In this document: piece after piece, positions 1 through 10,590 of the stretch
Position numbering within the stretch: the stretch's first letter is position 1
Layout of the letters: the number at the start of each line of letters is the position of its first letter
NCBI GenBank assembly: GCA_037044905.1
Contig: JBAOKB010000023.1
Coordinates: 37,646-101,645, forward strand
Direction of reading: 5' to 3'
Origin: Hortaea werneckii
Lineage: Eukaryota > Ascomycota > Dothideomycetes > Mycosphaerellales > Teratosphaeriaceae
Length of the DNA: 64,000 nucleotides
The notes under the pieces: generated by a model
The model's database searches: none
Told to the model about the DNA's origin: nothing
What the model saw: only the letters and a program-made list of their open reading frames with translations
Position numbers and translations under genes: made by a program

Positions 1-172
1 GTGTGCCACGCTCCAGGTGAAAAGCCTCGTTCGGGATTGTTGCGATCATGGCGAAAGCAGAGCCGGTCCTTTTACGGCATGTCATGCAATGGCATAGGGC
101 GGTCTGAGAGATCTTGTCGAGCTTGATGTGGCATTTTCCACACAGGCAGGTTGCGGTTCTGTTGGTCATCAT
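1..172 (-). CDS. GFA / CENP-V family zinc-binding protein, N-terminal part only (leaves window at left edge)
   Basis: The minus strand opens with two consecutive ATGs (172 and 169) and stays open to the window edge, giving 57 residues. The sequence shows a CLCGKCH motif near residues 9-15, then LCHCMTCRKRTGSAF near residues 26-40. This CxCGxC ... CHCxxCRKxTG pattern is the zinc-binding signature of the glutathione-dependent formaldehyde-activating (GFA)/CENP-V fold, a Mss4-like beta fold. Fungi carry many paralogues, most of unknown substrate, so I assign only the family. The remainder, including any introns, lies outside the window. The ATG at 169 is an equally possible start. Confidence 0.8.
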   Translation of the reverse strand, partial: MMTNRTATCLCGKCHIKLDKISQTALCHCMTCRKRTGSAFAMIATIPNEAFHLERGT

Positions 173-1158
173 GAGTGATGTGATAATTGTTCCTTGGTAG
201 TTCAAATAAGGATTCCGGAATGGAAGCAGGTTCTTTCTGCTGAGAAAAAGAGGTTGGAATGGTCTATTCGGTCCTGCAATCCTGCTCCTTCGTCTCCACC
301 CAACGGTGTTCCTATTTGTTCCGGGTTTTGGATAGGCTTGGACACCGCCGCTAAGCCAAGTGATATTCTATCTTCGAATTCAGCGCTGCTTCTTGTAAAC
401 ATAGCTTCGACTACTTTGATCTTTGAGACGCCTGGAAGATGTCGCGACAGCATTGAATGGACGGGACACGAGGAAGATGGAGACAGTCTTCAAGCGAGTA
501 AAGTGTGTCCCGATGTCCTCCGCGTTCCGGTCTGCAGCGCTGTCTGCCTTCCGAGACTTTGGTGAGTCGCCCCTCGCCGCGAATCTCAAGTCCTACCACA
601 TCTCCTGTACATGTCTGCCATCATCAGAATCGTCTACCGTTATGCGACAAGCTTGTCATAAGCAATCCTCGAGCTTGGTGAACCTTCCGTTCTCAAGTTT
701 ACGCCTGAATTTATAGCCTAACCTTTGCGCTCTCTGGGCCACTCCTCTGTACCTTCGGACTCAAAGGCGTCCTTCGTTCATCGCGAGCTTCAATAAACAC
801 GACATATCTTCTTGTCGAATATAGCAAAGCTGAAGTGGTTGTACAACAGATACGGAGGAGGGACGAGCCCGTCTTGTGAGAGCTCTATCACATTAAAGTT
901 TGTTCCAGAACACTGGATGTCCAGATCCCATCGCTTGGCTATCATCATGTTTGAAGTCTTGGCAATTGTTTTCTACGTCATGCATATACCAATACGACAA
1001 ACGACAAGTCCGCGGCAACATCACATCATTGTCAGCACGACCAAAGGTAAATCAAACTATATACAGCTAGATTATAAAGTGCGAGCCATTCCCCAGGTTG
1101 AAGGTTGCAGATCAATCAAGACATACCCTTATCCCCATCTCTATATATTGAGTTCAAC
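173..1158. other. Intergenic region, divergent promoters
   Basis: This is the gap between the leftward GFA-type gene and the rightward lipocalin gene. Open frames here are short, overlap each other on both strands and look non-coding. The last 100 bases before 1159 are AT-rich with TATA-like stretches (around 1060 and 1141), as expected for a promoter and leader. I see no RNA gene or repeat. Confidence 0.5.
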
Positions 1159-1872
1159 ATGTTAGGAAAGGCAACCGTAGCATTTGCGCTGCTCGCATCC
1201 GCGAGAGCCAATTCCCTATACCGCCGCCATACTCGTCACGAACAGATTTGCGAGCCAATTAACGAAGTCGCCCCGGCCCTGTGGGACAAGTAGGTGCCAT
1301 CTCAACTTGACCTTTACGCTCCTACTGAACGCGGTCTCAACAGGCAATGCTTCTACCCTCCACCCACGGAAAACTTTGACGTGAACGCATACCTCGGCCG
1401 CTGGTATCAGGTCGCAGGCAATCCGGCATCGTTCACGGCCGCATGTGATGGCTGCATTTTCGCCGAATACGGTCTTAACGAAAATGGAACGGTCGCGGTC
1501 ACCAATGGCTGTCAGCGGGATACACCTGCCGGTCCAGTGCCCGTCAGGGTGAACGGCACAGCGACTCCAGCCCCACGAGCTTACGGCAACGAGGGCGTCT
1601 TCACGGTGAACTTCCCCTTCCCAACGTCCGGCGCAGATGTCGAGGGCAGCGAAGGATCGTGCCCAGGTCCGAACTACATCGTACAGGCTTTCGATGACTA
1701 CCGCGGATGGGCGCTCGTGCAATCCTCGAACTTCACCACCCTTTTTGTGCTGAGTAGGGAACAGCAAAGGACCAGTATGGAAATCGACCAGTGGCTGGCT
1801 ATCGCCGAGGAGCTGGGCAGCGATATCAGCAATGTGGTCAGGTACAACCAGACTGGCTGCACTGCCATCTGA
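1159..1872 (+). CDS. Secreted lipocalin-like protein
   Basis: Exons are 1159..1289 and 1344..1872, joined by a 54-base intron (donor GTAGGT, acceptor CAACAG), giving 219 residues. The N-terminus is a signal peptide: a hydrophobic run at about residues 5-17 ending in ARA-N. After the intron, a CFYPPPTENFDVNAYLGRWYQ stretch carries the lipocalin G-x-W motif (GRWYQVAG), the structurally conserved first strand of the calycin barrel. Cysteines (CDGC, NGC, GSC, TGC) and NxT/NxS sites suit an extracellular glycoprotein with disulfides. Lipocalins bind small hydrophobic ligands; the ligand here cannot be read from sequence. Secreted lipocalin/apolipoprotein-D-like proteins are known but uncommon in fungi. 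The family call is good and the role is unknown. Confidence 0.8.
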
Positions 1873-2462
1873 TTGTAGATAGCGAGACAGCTTGCGTAAA
1901 TTGGGTTTGTTGCGGAATCCCTCTGACCGTTGTTCGCTATATTTACATCCACAACTTCGATGTCGTCTGAGGTCGTCAGTAACTGTTGTCTTACCATTGA
2001 AGGAGTGTTGAGTTGCGTGTCGACATATGATATAAGCTGCATGATCCCTCAAACTGTCCTCCCAGCTATTATCCGCTTTAGTGCAAGCGCATTTCAAAGT
2101 CGCCGCTCCAGATACCATCTCGTGTAGATTCTCCCAGGTTAGTAATGTACACTACGCCGCCTTCACCATACATCATCTTAGTGCCTCGAGTATTACACGG
2201 CTTGCCCCCATGGTGGCCAGACAAACCACTTTGCTGGCTATCATTTGCTGCTGCGATGTTGATGTTTGCAAGCGACAGGCCATCGTTATAGTTGTCTGAT
2301 ACCTTGGTGGCTTTTTGAACAATGCCATAGAGACAGAGTTGCTGGACCGTGAGGGGGCATTGCCATTTTGGAAGTGAATGTTGGAGATCGAACCAGGCTT
2401 CGGGCTGAGGTCCGGGGGCGCAGAGCCAGGATGCCTCAGGCCGAAGTTGACCAGAAAAGGCC
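1873..2462. other. Intergenic region
   Basis: This stretch holds the lipocalin 3' end and the GPI2 upstream region. Small frames on both strands overlap each other and resemble nothing I know. No RNA gene or repeat is visible. Confidence 0.5.
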
Positions 2463-3974
2463 ATGAGCATTGGACGAGCAAGACACTCAATGGCAGCGTA
2501 TGATCAGGTATCTGCATCGCGTTCGTCCCGCGCAAGCTCGGTGCAACCAGTTGATCCTCACACGCATGCTCGTGAGCATTCGCACCTTCACCCTAGAGAT
2601 GCCATCTCCGCCAGCTCTCCCCCACCACAGGGACAGCGTGGAAGCAGTCCGCTGGGCCGCAGCGACACTGTGACTACCGCGACACAGCATCAATCGCGAG
2701 GTAAACGGCGAGACAAGCGGCGAGGTCGGAGTGGCAACCGTCGCGGGAAGACACCATGGAAAAAGTTGCTATGGGTGAAACAGAACTACCCGGACAACTA
2801 TACAGATGAGGAGACCTTCCTGGACCACCTCCAACGCAACCCACGGCTCAGGCCGTACGAGTTTTGGCCACTTGTCGCCGACAGTACAATCATCGTGCAG
2901 CATGTCTGTTCCGTGGTTATCTTCGTATGCTGCTTCACAGCAATCTTCCAGGAGCGAGTGAGTCCACAGACCGTTGTGGGATGGGCGACAAGCGGAACGG
3001 TAGCTGGCTGGGTGCTAAGAGATTGGTGGCAGAGCGAAGAGGATCTCGAAGAAGCTTTGGCTGCGAAAAGAGGTCTTCAGGACGCCAGTATGGTTGCAGA
3101 GGACGAAGAGAAAGCGTCTACTAGCGGAACGTCCGGCTCTGCCCCTGCTTCAGCCACCGCAGAGTTTGGCATGCCCTATAAGGAAACCCCAATGGCCATC
3201 AATGCTGCCAGTACTATGACATCTAAATCGCATTCGCGTAACCCGAGTACAGGTTCTACCTCGAGCAACCTTCCGTCGGTGCCTCTAGCTTCTGCGGATA
3301 TGCTAAGCCCGTCACAGACCGCTGCATCTTCTGCAACTCCAGCGCCAGCATATTTACCAAAATACCCTGGCAGATCCTCTTCCTTTTCACCCCGTATGCA
3401 GGAGCGCCTGACTACTGCAAAGTCAGCTATCCTAATCTACTGCTCACTACTTGGCCTATCGCCTATCCTCAAGTCCCTTACAAAATCGACATCAAGCGAT
3501 AGTATATGGGCTCTTAGCTCATGGCTCCTCATCCTCAACATCTTCACTTTCGACTACGGTGCTGGACCGGAGGTGAAGTTCCCGGCGAGCTTAAGCACGA
3601 ATGCCGCGCTCATGGCATCCACAGTGCTTGCTTCCAGACTCCCTTCTACCACGCACGTGTTCAGCCTCACCCTTTTCAGCATAGAGGTCTTCGGGCTCTT
3701 CCCAGTCTTCCGCCGACATTTACGGCATCATTCTTGGCCTGGACACCTTTGGCTCACTATTGCGCTCGTGTCCATGGCTAGCGGCGGACTGAGCATCACC
3801 ATCTCTGGCGGCGGATGGGGAATGGGTGTCCTTGGCATCTTGCTGGGTGGTATGGTGACGTGTTTGAGCTTAGGCTTGACGAGCTGGTGGCTGATTGGGC
3901 TGCAACGGTACAAAAACGAGATCCATGGGCCGTGGGATCCAGCGAGGCCTATCATTAGGCGTCACTGGGATTGA
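2463..3974 (+). CDS. gpi2: GPI2/PIG-C, subunit of the GPI-GlcNAc transferase
   Basis: A single exon encodes 503 residues. The family is the PIG-C/Gpi2 subunit of the ER enzyme that transfers GlcNAc from UDP-GlcNAc to phosphatidylinositol, the first step of GPI-anchor synthesis. Residues 1-95 are a low-complexity Ser/Arg-rich tail. The conserved core begins with WKKLLWVKQNYPDNYTDEETFL near residue 98, typical of the N-terminal cytosolic segment of Gpi2. It is followed by hydrophobic segments around 140-175 and six or so more after residue 320. A Ser/Thr/Ala-rich insert at about 200-315 splits the first membrane pair from the rest; such inserts are common in filamentous fungi. The start is the first ATG of the frame. 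Confidence 0.9.
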   Translation: MSIGRARHSMAAYDQVSASRSSRASSVQPVDPHTHAREHSHLHPRDAISASSPPPQGQRGSSPLGRSDTVTTATQHQSRGKRRDKRRGRSGNRRGKTPWKKLLWVKQNYPDNYTDEETFLDHLQRNPRLRPYEFWPLVADSTIIVQHVCSVVIFVCCFTAIFQERVSPQTVVGWATSGTVAGWVLRDWWQSEEDLEEALAAKRGLQDASMVAEDEEKASTSGTSGSAPASATAEFGMPYKETPMAINAASTMTSKSHSRNPSTGSTSSNLPSVPLASADMLSPSQTAASSATPAPAYLPKYPGRSSSFSPRMQERLTTAKSAILIYCSLLGLSPILKSLTKSTSSDSIWALSSWLLILNIFTFDYGAGPEVKFPASLSTNAALMASTVLASRLPSTTHVFSLTLFSIEVFGLFPVFRRHLRHHSWPGHLWLTIALVSMASGGLSITISGGGWGMGVLGILLGGMVTCLSLGLTSWWLIGLQRYKNEIHGPWDPARPIIRRHWD

Positions 3975-4509
3975 CAGAAATGTATATGCTACGTAGACTC
4001 ATATGTACTGTCAGTGTGAGGTAGAACGAAGCATTCGGTTGATATCCTTCGATGAGACAATCCAGAATCTATGTCCCGTAAGACCAAACTATCTTGTAGG
4101 AATTTTCGTGTTTGTAATACCGCTAAGATATATCCCACGTTACATTGGCTGTCCCTCAATGGGATGGCGATTCGGATGAGCTTTGTAACTCGCTGCTCGG
4201 ACCCTTCCCATGGCACCTTGTCTAGCAACTACCCTGCTTACTGAGGGCGTAGGAGTATATATCGGCCAGCTTTGCTTGTTGCCTGGAGTAGTAGGTGTCG
4301 CCCCTCTACCCCTGGCCTTCATCCTCAATTCGTGTTTTTGTGAACCGTGCCACACGTGCGAACACTGAGACAGCCCAGGAGAGAAGAGAAGAGACCAGAG
4401 GGTTTCTCCCTAGTCGGACCAGCATGCACATCATATTGAAGCGTCTTGCCTTAGAATGGACTGAGTTGCGAAGCGGGTGACGCGCCGAGCTTTCATTGAA
4501 CATGAAAGA
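3975..4509. other. Intergenic region between convergent genes
   Basis: This is 3' sequence of GPI2 (plus strand) and the PDCD5 gene (minus strand). I see no gene, RNA or repeat in it. Confidence 0.5.
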
Positions 4510-4984
4510 TTATACGTCGTTCAGCAGATCGTCCAGGTCATCATCATCCCAACCGCCTTTCCTCCTTTGCACTGTCACCTTCTCAGTCTCCTGCTGTTGC
4601 TCATTTACTGCGTTCAAGATATCCTTCAACTGCTCTTCCGTCACGCGCTGTCGCAGCTGGCCTGTTCGCGCCAGCATGATCAATCGATTCTCGACATCTT
4701 CGGCCCTCGATGCCTTTACAAGTCTAATACGGCCGAGTCTATCTGCTGCGGCCGGGTCGAGGATTTGGGAAAGGATTGACTGGCGCACTTCTGCTTCACG
4801 ATTCCTACCTCAAATCTCAGTCCGATTTTTCTTACACGGCGTGAATGCTTCGCGAGACGTACTTCTGCTGCTCTTGCTGGTCGCCACCACCTTGGCCGCC
4901 GCCTCCACCGCCGCCGCCTCCCCCTTGCGACTGCAGCTCTTGCTTGCGCGCCTGCCTAATTGCCTCTAGATCGGAGTCCGCCAT
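4510..4984 (-). CDS. PDCD5 / TFAR19-family protein
   Basis: Exons on the minus strand are 4984..4863 and 4804..4510, with a 58-base intron (donor GTACGT, acceptor GAGGTAG), giving 138 residues. The N-terminus MADSDLEAIRQARKQELQ is followed by a glycine run (about 20-35), then REAEVRQSILSQIL. The compact helical core has AADRLGRIRLVKASRAEDVENRL and the LARTGQLRQRVTEEQL segment, the hallmark of PDCD5 proteins from archaea to humans. The C-terminal tail WDDDDLDDLLNDV is acidic. PDCD5 proteins bind chaperonin CCT/TRiC and tubulin-folding partners and are linked to apoptosis; the fungal role is not well defined. The splice was chosen because it is the only pairing that keeps the conserved frame. 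Confidence 0.9.
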
Positions 4985-6133
4985 GCTTTGTCAGTGAAGT
5001 TCAGCAAGCTCAGTGATGCAATTTCTGGGCCTGGCCGAGCTGCCGGTGGTCAAAGAGCTCGCCATTTCTGCCCCGCATCGCGAACTTTTGGACGTGCATG
5101 CGCGGTCGCCGCGACCGGCCTCAGGCTTCCCACTCGTCAAACATGAACCCACCCAGACCTGCAGGTGCCCGCAGTAGTGGAGGTGCCCGTAAGGTCAAGG
5201 TACCCGAGGTCAAACTCCTAGGTAGTACCTGATTACCTTCGTTTCACGGAACCATCGAGCTACGAGCAATTGCGTGCGATGCTGCCATGCAACGCACGAC
5301 TGACGACATTATTATTCCTTGATGCCTGACCGACAGAGGCAAGCAAGCCTAGGTATCGCAAGAGCAGTGACATTTCCAGAGCGACATCGAGAGATCGATG
5401 ACGCCCAAGCCGACACCCGAACGATGCGGTTCTTGAGCCCACAATGGGTGTTGCCACTCCTCTTAGAACGACCCCACTAGCTGAACTTTTCCCAACAAAG
5501 GCTTCCTGGCGGAGTTATGCGCTCATCTCCTGGACGGCGTCCTATTGCTGAACAAGAACAATGTGCCCTTTGTTATTAAGAAAATGAAGAGATATCAGAT
5601 TACACAATCTGCCTAGGCGCACGGAACGATTGAACATTCTGCCGTCGGAATTTAGCTCATGATGCGTAAGAGGGGATTATAGATCGTCACGGGCGGCTTG
5701 GACGGGTGACGGAGATGCAAGGCACCACGGCACAAGCTTACTGTACTTGCCATGACGAAAGTCGAAATATCACCATGGTCAAGCACGCAACCAGATCGCG
5801 GCGGCAAATCTTTGCTCGCACATTCCAGTTCGGGTATATCCTCGGGCTCTCATTGGTCGATCTAGCGGAAACAATGGAGCCCAGGCCTTCCCTATACGGA
5901 TAGATTGCAAGCACGCCATTTTTCGCAGTCGACGATTTCTCAGCAAGCCGAGAGTGTCAATCTGAATATAGGCATCTTTACCAGGCAAGTATCTGTTCTG
6001 ACATCCACGTCTCTGTTTATTTTATATCACACACTCCTGTCGCTCAGTCCATTGCAACTCCAAATCGTCATCGAGTTGTGTCTCAGCGTAACAACAGGGC
6101 AGAACTCAAGACTCTTCATTCTTCATATATACA
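4985..6133. other. Long intergenic region upstream of PAPS reductase
   Basis: About 1.15 kb separates the divergent PDCD5 and PAPS-reductase genes. A repeated word GAGGTCAA / AAGGTCAA occurs near 5190-5210. An inverted CCAAT box (ATTGG) lies near 5854. The last 130 bases before the start are pyrimidine-rich, like a fungal transcription-start region. No full CYS3 consensus was seen here. Frames of 60-85 codons have no recognisable content. Confidence 0.4.
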
Positions 6134-7033
6134 ATGGCGTTCCGCAGTCGATCCAACTCCAGTGACCGCGAGGCCGAGTCTGGCTATGCTAGCGGCTCAT
6201 CAACAGCCAGTCTGCCCGAAGTGTACTTCACCAGGCCTCACCTGAAATTCATCAACGCACAATTGCAGAAGCTCGAGCCTGTGGACGTCTTGAAATGGTG
6301 CCTTACGTCTCTTCCTCAATTATGGCAAACCTCGGCATTCGGGTTGACCGGTCTGGCCATCATGGACATGATTGACAAGCTCGATTACACCATCAAGCCG
6401 AACATTGAACTCATCTTCCTTGACACGCTGTACCATTTCACACAAACTCTTGATCTGGTTGAGCGGGTAAATCAGCGGTACCCCAACCTCAAGATTCACA
6501 CATTCAAGCCCGAAGGCTGCGAGACCACCAAGGATTTCGAGCAGAAGTTCGGCGAGCGACTCTGGGAGACCAACGAGGACCAGTATGACTATGTTGCGAA
6601 GGTCGAGCCCGCACAGAGAGCATACAGGGAGCTTGAGGTGAAGGCTGTCATCACCGGACGGAGGCGGTCTCAGGGCGGCAAGCGTGGTGATCTTGACATT
6701 GTCGAAATTGACGATCAAGGCCTGATCAAGGTCAACCCTCTTGCCAACTGGAACTTCAAGCAAGTGCAGTCCTACATCAAGGAGAACAACGTCCCGACCA
6801 ACGAGCTTCTCGACCAAGGCTACCGTTCCGTGGGAGACTGGCACTCCACCCAGCCCGTCACTGATTCCGAAGACGAGCGTGCCGGCAGGTGGAAAGGCCG
6901 CAACAAGACCGAGTGCGGCATCCACAACAAAAAGTCGCGGTACGCCATGTTCCTTCAAGAGCAGGAGCAGCGACGTCAACAGGAACTTTCCGACGCGATC
7001 CAGAATGGTCTCAAGATCGAGTCGACTTCATAA
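6134..7033 (+). CDS. met16: Phosphoadenylylsulfate (PAPS) reductase
   Basis: A single exon encodes 299 residues. The enzyme reduces PAPS to sulfite and adenosine 3',5'-bisphosphate with electrons from thioredoxin, in the cytosol, as a step of sulfate assimilation. The nucleotide-binding half has the AFGLTGLAIMDMI loop (about 73-85) and IELIFLDTLYHFTQTL (about 95-110), both characteristic of the PAPS-reductase/adenine-nucleotide alpha-hydrolase fold. VITGRRRSQGGKRG (about 173-186) binds the substrate. The catalytic ECGIH motif is at 260-264, so the active-site cysteine is present. There is no iron-sulfur CC pair, as expected for the PAPS-type enzyme. ATP sulfurylase follows on the same strand 1 kb downstream. 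The C-terminal helix (FLQEQEQRRQQEL) is longer than in yeast. Confidence 0.95.
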   Translation: MAFRSRSNSSDREAESGYASGSSTASLPEVYFTRPHLKFINAQLQKLEPVDVLKWCLTSLPQLWQTSAFGLTGLAIMDMIDKLDYTIKPNIELIFLDTLYHFTQTLDLVERVNQRYPNLKIHTFKPEGCETTKDFEQKFGERLWETNEDQYDYVAKVEPAQRAYRELEVKAVITGRRRSQGGKRGDLDIVEIDDQGLIKVNPLANWNFKQVQSYIKENNVPTNELLDQGYRSVGDWHSTQPVTDSEDERAGRWKGRNKTECGIHNKKSRYAMFLQEQEQRRQQELSDAIQNGLKIESTS

Positions 7034-8044
7034 GGAGGATTCATCTGTCTGACGACTCATGTTTGACGACAGTGACGGAGTTCATGGCCGGAAACGCACT
7101 GGGTTCGGGAATGAAGAAGGCGGGATGGGATTGGGGGGCTCCATTTGTTTTTAGCATTGGCGTTAGTTGCATTTGGTGCGAAATGGCACGGCGATGCCGC
7201 AAAATGAGCGATTGGGCGTGTTTAGCGAAGCGGGCGTTATAGCAAGCATGTGATACCATCAGTATGGGCAAGCCGATTTGGCGCTCTGAAATGAAAAAGA
7301 GTCAAAACACTTAATCGTACCTCATCGTTGAAGTCGTGGTCTCATCATGAATGCATCATTGCGGTCGCAGTTAGGGGAGGGCTAATTCGTCGTCGCAAGC
7401 CCAGAGGAATGGCGCCAGTAACGATCGTGCAATGCTAAACTCAAGGATATGTCGGCGCTCTTAATGGTAATGCGTGAGATTAGTTGGTAGTCGAGATAAG
7501 ACAATGAGACGACGACTTCTGGGTGCTCTCCAGCTACATACAACTAAACCCTGCCTAAGCCATGTGTGATCTGCCGCGCGGATGGCGTCTGGGGCACACG
7601 CGTCCTATCTGTACTTCCAATGTGTCTTGACCGCCCCTATGTCCGTGATGTGCACCGAGCGTGTTTCAATTGCGATTGAAACTGCGGGACGATCCCATAC
7701 GGCGCAGGAACATACGAAACTCCTGTTGATCATGATTAGTTTCTTATCAAGACTGTCAAACAGGACACGTCTCGAGGTGACGACTTGTTAAGCGATTAGA
7801 CATTCAGCCACACAATTCTGTTGGTGCAGTGCACAGAGGTCGTTGCCGTTGAAGTACATAGTAGGAGGTACTAAAAGTGACACTGTGGCCCTCCGTCTTG
7901 TGCCGCTGCCGGTGATCACGTCAACGCCAAACCCACGCTAGCCCACATGTCCTGAACCTTCTCGACCCTCACTGCAGGTACAAGTAAAATTTCCCAGAGC
8001 TCAGCAACCTCGACCGCCTCATAAACGGATATACACAAGACACA
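7034..8044. other. Intergenic region between the two sulfate-assimilation genes
   Basis: About 1 kb lies between the PAPS-reductase stop and the ATP-sulfurylase start. It holds one near-consensus CYS3/MetR site (separate entry at 7409) and a CRE-like TGACGTGATCA on the minus strand around 7915. The final 60 bases are CA- and CT-rich leader sequence. No further gene is recognised. Confidence 0.45.
7409..7418. promoter_or_regulatory. Possible CYS3/MetR bZIP binding site
   Basis: The sequence ATGGCGCCAG matches the fungal sulfur-regulator consensus ATGRYRYCAT at nine of ten positions and is nearly palindromic. It lies about 630 bases upstream of the ATP-sulfurylase start and 375 bases after the PAPS-reductase stop. 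CYS3 (Neurospora) and MetR (Aspergillus) bind such sites to switch on sulfate assimilation when sulfur is scarce. Nine of ten in a degenerate motif can occur by chance, so the call rests mostly on location. Confidence 0.3.
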
Positions 8045-9833
8045 ATGGCCAACCCTCCTCATGGTATGCATTCAGCAGTATGAACATTGCGTGACCCGCG
8101 GTTGCAATGGCTAATCCCGTCCAGGTGGTGTCCTTAAGGACCTGATTGCCCGCGATGCCCCACGTAGGCAAGAGCTGGCTGCTGAGGCAGAGAAGCTGCC
8201 AGCTGTTGTGCTCGGCGACCGTCAGCTATGCGATATCGAATTGATCCTGAACGGTGGCTTCTCCCCTCTTGAGGGTTTCATGAACGAGAAGGACTACAAT
8301 GGCGTGGTGGAGAACAACCGTCTGGCCGACGGCAACCTCTTCTCCATGCCCATCTGCCTGGACCTGACCAAGAAGGAGATTGATGACCTGGGAATCAAGG
8401 CCGGCGCCCGCGTCACTATGCGCGACTCGCGTGACGACCGCAACCTGGCCATCATGACCGTCGAGGATGTGTACCAGCCCGACAAGAACAAGGAGGCCAA
8501 GATGGTCTTCGGCGGCGACCCAGACCACCCGGCTGTGCAGTACTTGCACAACCAGACCAACGACTACTACGTCGGTGGTAAGCTTGAGGCCATCGACCGT
8601 CTGATGCACTACGACTACGTTGCCCTCCGCTACTCCCCGGCGGAACTCCGTCTGCACTTCGACAAGCTTGGCTGGTCCCGCGTTGTCGCTTTCCAGACCA
8701 GGAACCCAATGCACCGTGCTCACCGTGAATTGACCGTCCGCGCTGCTCGCGCGAGACAAGCCAACGTGCTCATCCACCCCGTGGTCGGTATGACCAAGCC
8801 AGGTGACATTGACCACTTCACCCGTGTCCGTGTCTACCAGGCCCTCCTTCCCCGCTACCCCAACGGCATGGCTGTCCTCGGTCTCCTGCCTTTGGCTATG
8901 CGTATGGGTGGTCCCCGTGAGGCTATCTGGCACGCCATCATCCGTAAGAACCATGGTGCTACCCACTTCATTGTTGGCCGTGACCACGCTGGTCCGGGCA
9001 AGAACAGCAAGGGCGAGGAGATCTACGGCCCATACGACGCTCAGTACGCGGTCGAGAAGTACAGGGACGAGCTCGGCATCGAAGTCGTGCCTTTCCAGAT
9101 GATGACTTACCTGCCTGACACCGACGAGTACAGGCCCAAGGACGAGGTGCCAAAGGAGACCCGTACCCTCGACATCTCTGGCACTGAGCTCAGACGCCGC
9201 CTCAAGACCGGCGGTGATATCCCGGAGTGGTTCTCCTACCCAGAGGTCGTCAAGGTCCTGCGCGAGTCGAACCCGCCTCGCAACAAGCAGGGTTTCACTA
9301 TCTTCCTGACTGGCTACACCAACTCAGGCAAGGACGCCATCGCGCGTGCCCTGAATGTCACGCTCAACCAGCAGAGCGGCAGGTCCGTCTCCCTGCTTTT
9401 GGGCGACACTGTCCGCAGCGAGCTTTCCTCTGAGCTCGGCTTCTCCCGCGAGGACCGTGACAAGAACATTGGCCGCATCGGCTTCGTTGCCTCGGAGCTG
9501 ACCAAGGCCGGTGCTGCCGTCATTGCTGCTCCTATCGCACCATTCCAGGAGTCGCGCAAGGCCGCTCGTCAACTCGTGGAGAAGTACGGTAGCTTCTACC
9601 TGATCCACGTCGCCACCCCTCTCGAGTACGCCGAGAAGACCGACAAGCGCGGCATCTACGAGAAGGCTCGCAAGGGTCTCATCAAGGGCTTCACCGGCGT
9701 CGACGACCCGTACGAGGCTCCTTCCGACAGGGAGGCCGACCTCGTTGTCGACCTGAGCAAGGAGAACGTCAGGACGGCTGTGCACCAGATTGTGCTCCTG
9801 CTCGAGTCCCAGGGCCTGCTTGACCAGCTTTAA
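8045..9833 (+). CDS. met3: ATP sulfurylase (sulfate adenylyltransferase)
   Basis: Exon 1 is 8045..8063 and exon 2 is 8125..9833, separated by a 61-base intron after seven codons, giving 575 residues, the usual length for filamentous fungi. The enzyme makes adenosine 5'-phosphosulfate from ATP and sulfate. The catalytic domain shows QTRNPMHRAH (the QxRN substrate loop with an HxxH pair) and GRDHAGPG. The C-terminal domain resembles APS kinase, but its P-loop is degenerate (GYTNSGKDAIARAL instead of a GxxxxGKS/T kinase loop). In fungi this domain is an allosteric site that lets PAPS inhibit the enzyme, and the LLGDTVRSELSSELGFSREDR and GVDDPYEAP segments fit that type. Codon use is strongly C-ending, suggesting high expression. 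PAPS reductase is the upstream neighbour on the same strand. Confidence 0.97.
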
Positions 9834-10590
9834 AATGTGATTGTGTACCAAAGCAGTCCTGTTGAGCGCCTGATTGTGCATACTTGGCGGTAGATTGGAC
9901 GAAGGATTTTACCTAGCAGGAAGTAGAGGCGGGATACAATATCAGTAGCGAGATCGCTTAGAATACATTTTAACGTGAGAAACGGTTACGATCTTTGAAT
10001 TTCATGGCCACATGCCACTGCACATTTTCTCCCAAAGCTCGCAGCGACCGTTCATCTTTGTGTTGTATTTTGGAGGGGTTGGTCGCATAATCCATTTGCC
10101 AGTCGCTGAACCGGTTAGGCGTGGACTGGATGTGTGTGTGTTTTATTTTACTGTCTAGTAAGTTATTGTTGGTGGTACTGTTGTAATAACGTTGGTAGCA
10201 TGGGTGCCAACCCTTAGCAACCCTGACCAACCCTGACCGATCCACGATTGCAATAAACTCCTTTTTCTTCCTCTTTCCTTTCTTCGCTTAGGCGGCTGCC
10301 AAACAGATACTATTGTCAGTGGTAGATACTGAAGGGTTATCATACTATATCTGTAGCAAAAATATTGACGACCACCATCGGGCCTATCATTGGGTCTGGA
10401 TTATGGCACACCAACCCAAAGCTAACCCTAGTTTTTCCTACTTAGGTATCAGGCTTCCTATGATACCACGCTCCACCTCCCAACCCAGTGATTTCTACAT
10501 GGAATGGACTCAATGATCAAATGACGGCTACCGCATTTGTTGTGTGTACAATGCTCCATACGGGATGGGTTGGTCCTTATTTGCACTCGT
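9834..10590. other. Intergenic region between convergent genes
   Basis: This holds the 3' ends of ATP sulfurylase and the SET-domain gene. A short TG run lies near 10131-10142, and a 10-base direct repeat (AACCCTGACC, twice) at about 10218-10237. No gene is recognised. Confidence 0.45.

Noticed and set aside
6320..6979. A 219-codon antisense frame over PAPS reductase
   Set aside because: The sense strand encodes a complete enzyme with its ECGIH motif; the antisense product has no resemblance to any family.
8226..8987. A 253-codon frame antisense to ATP sulfurylase, and another at 9324-9881
   Set aside because: They mirror a strongly codon-biased gene; long antisense frames are a by-product of C-ending codons, and their products are Val/Leu/Asp-rich with no family match.
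10208..10237. Telomere-like AACCCT words
   Set aside because: Only two or three irregular copies are present, in a normal intergenic gap; not a telomere or interstitial telomeric array.
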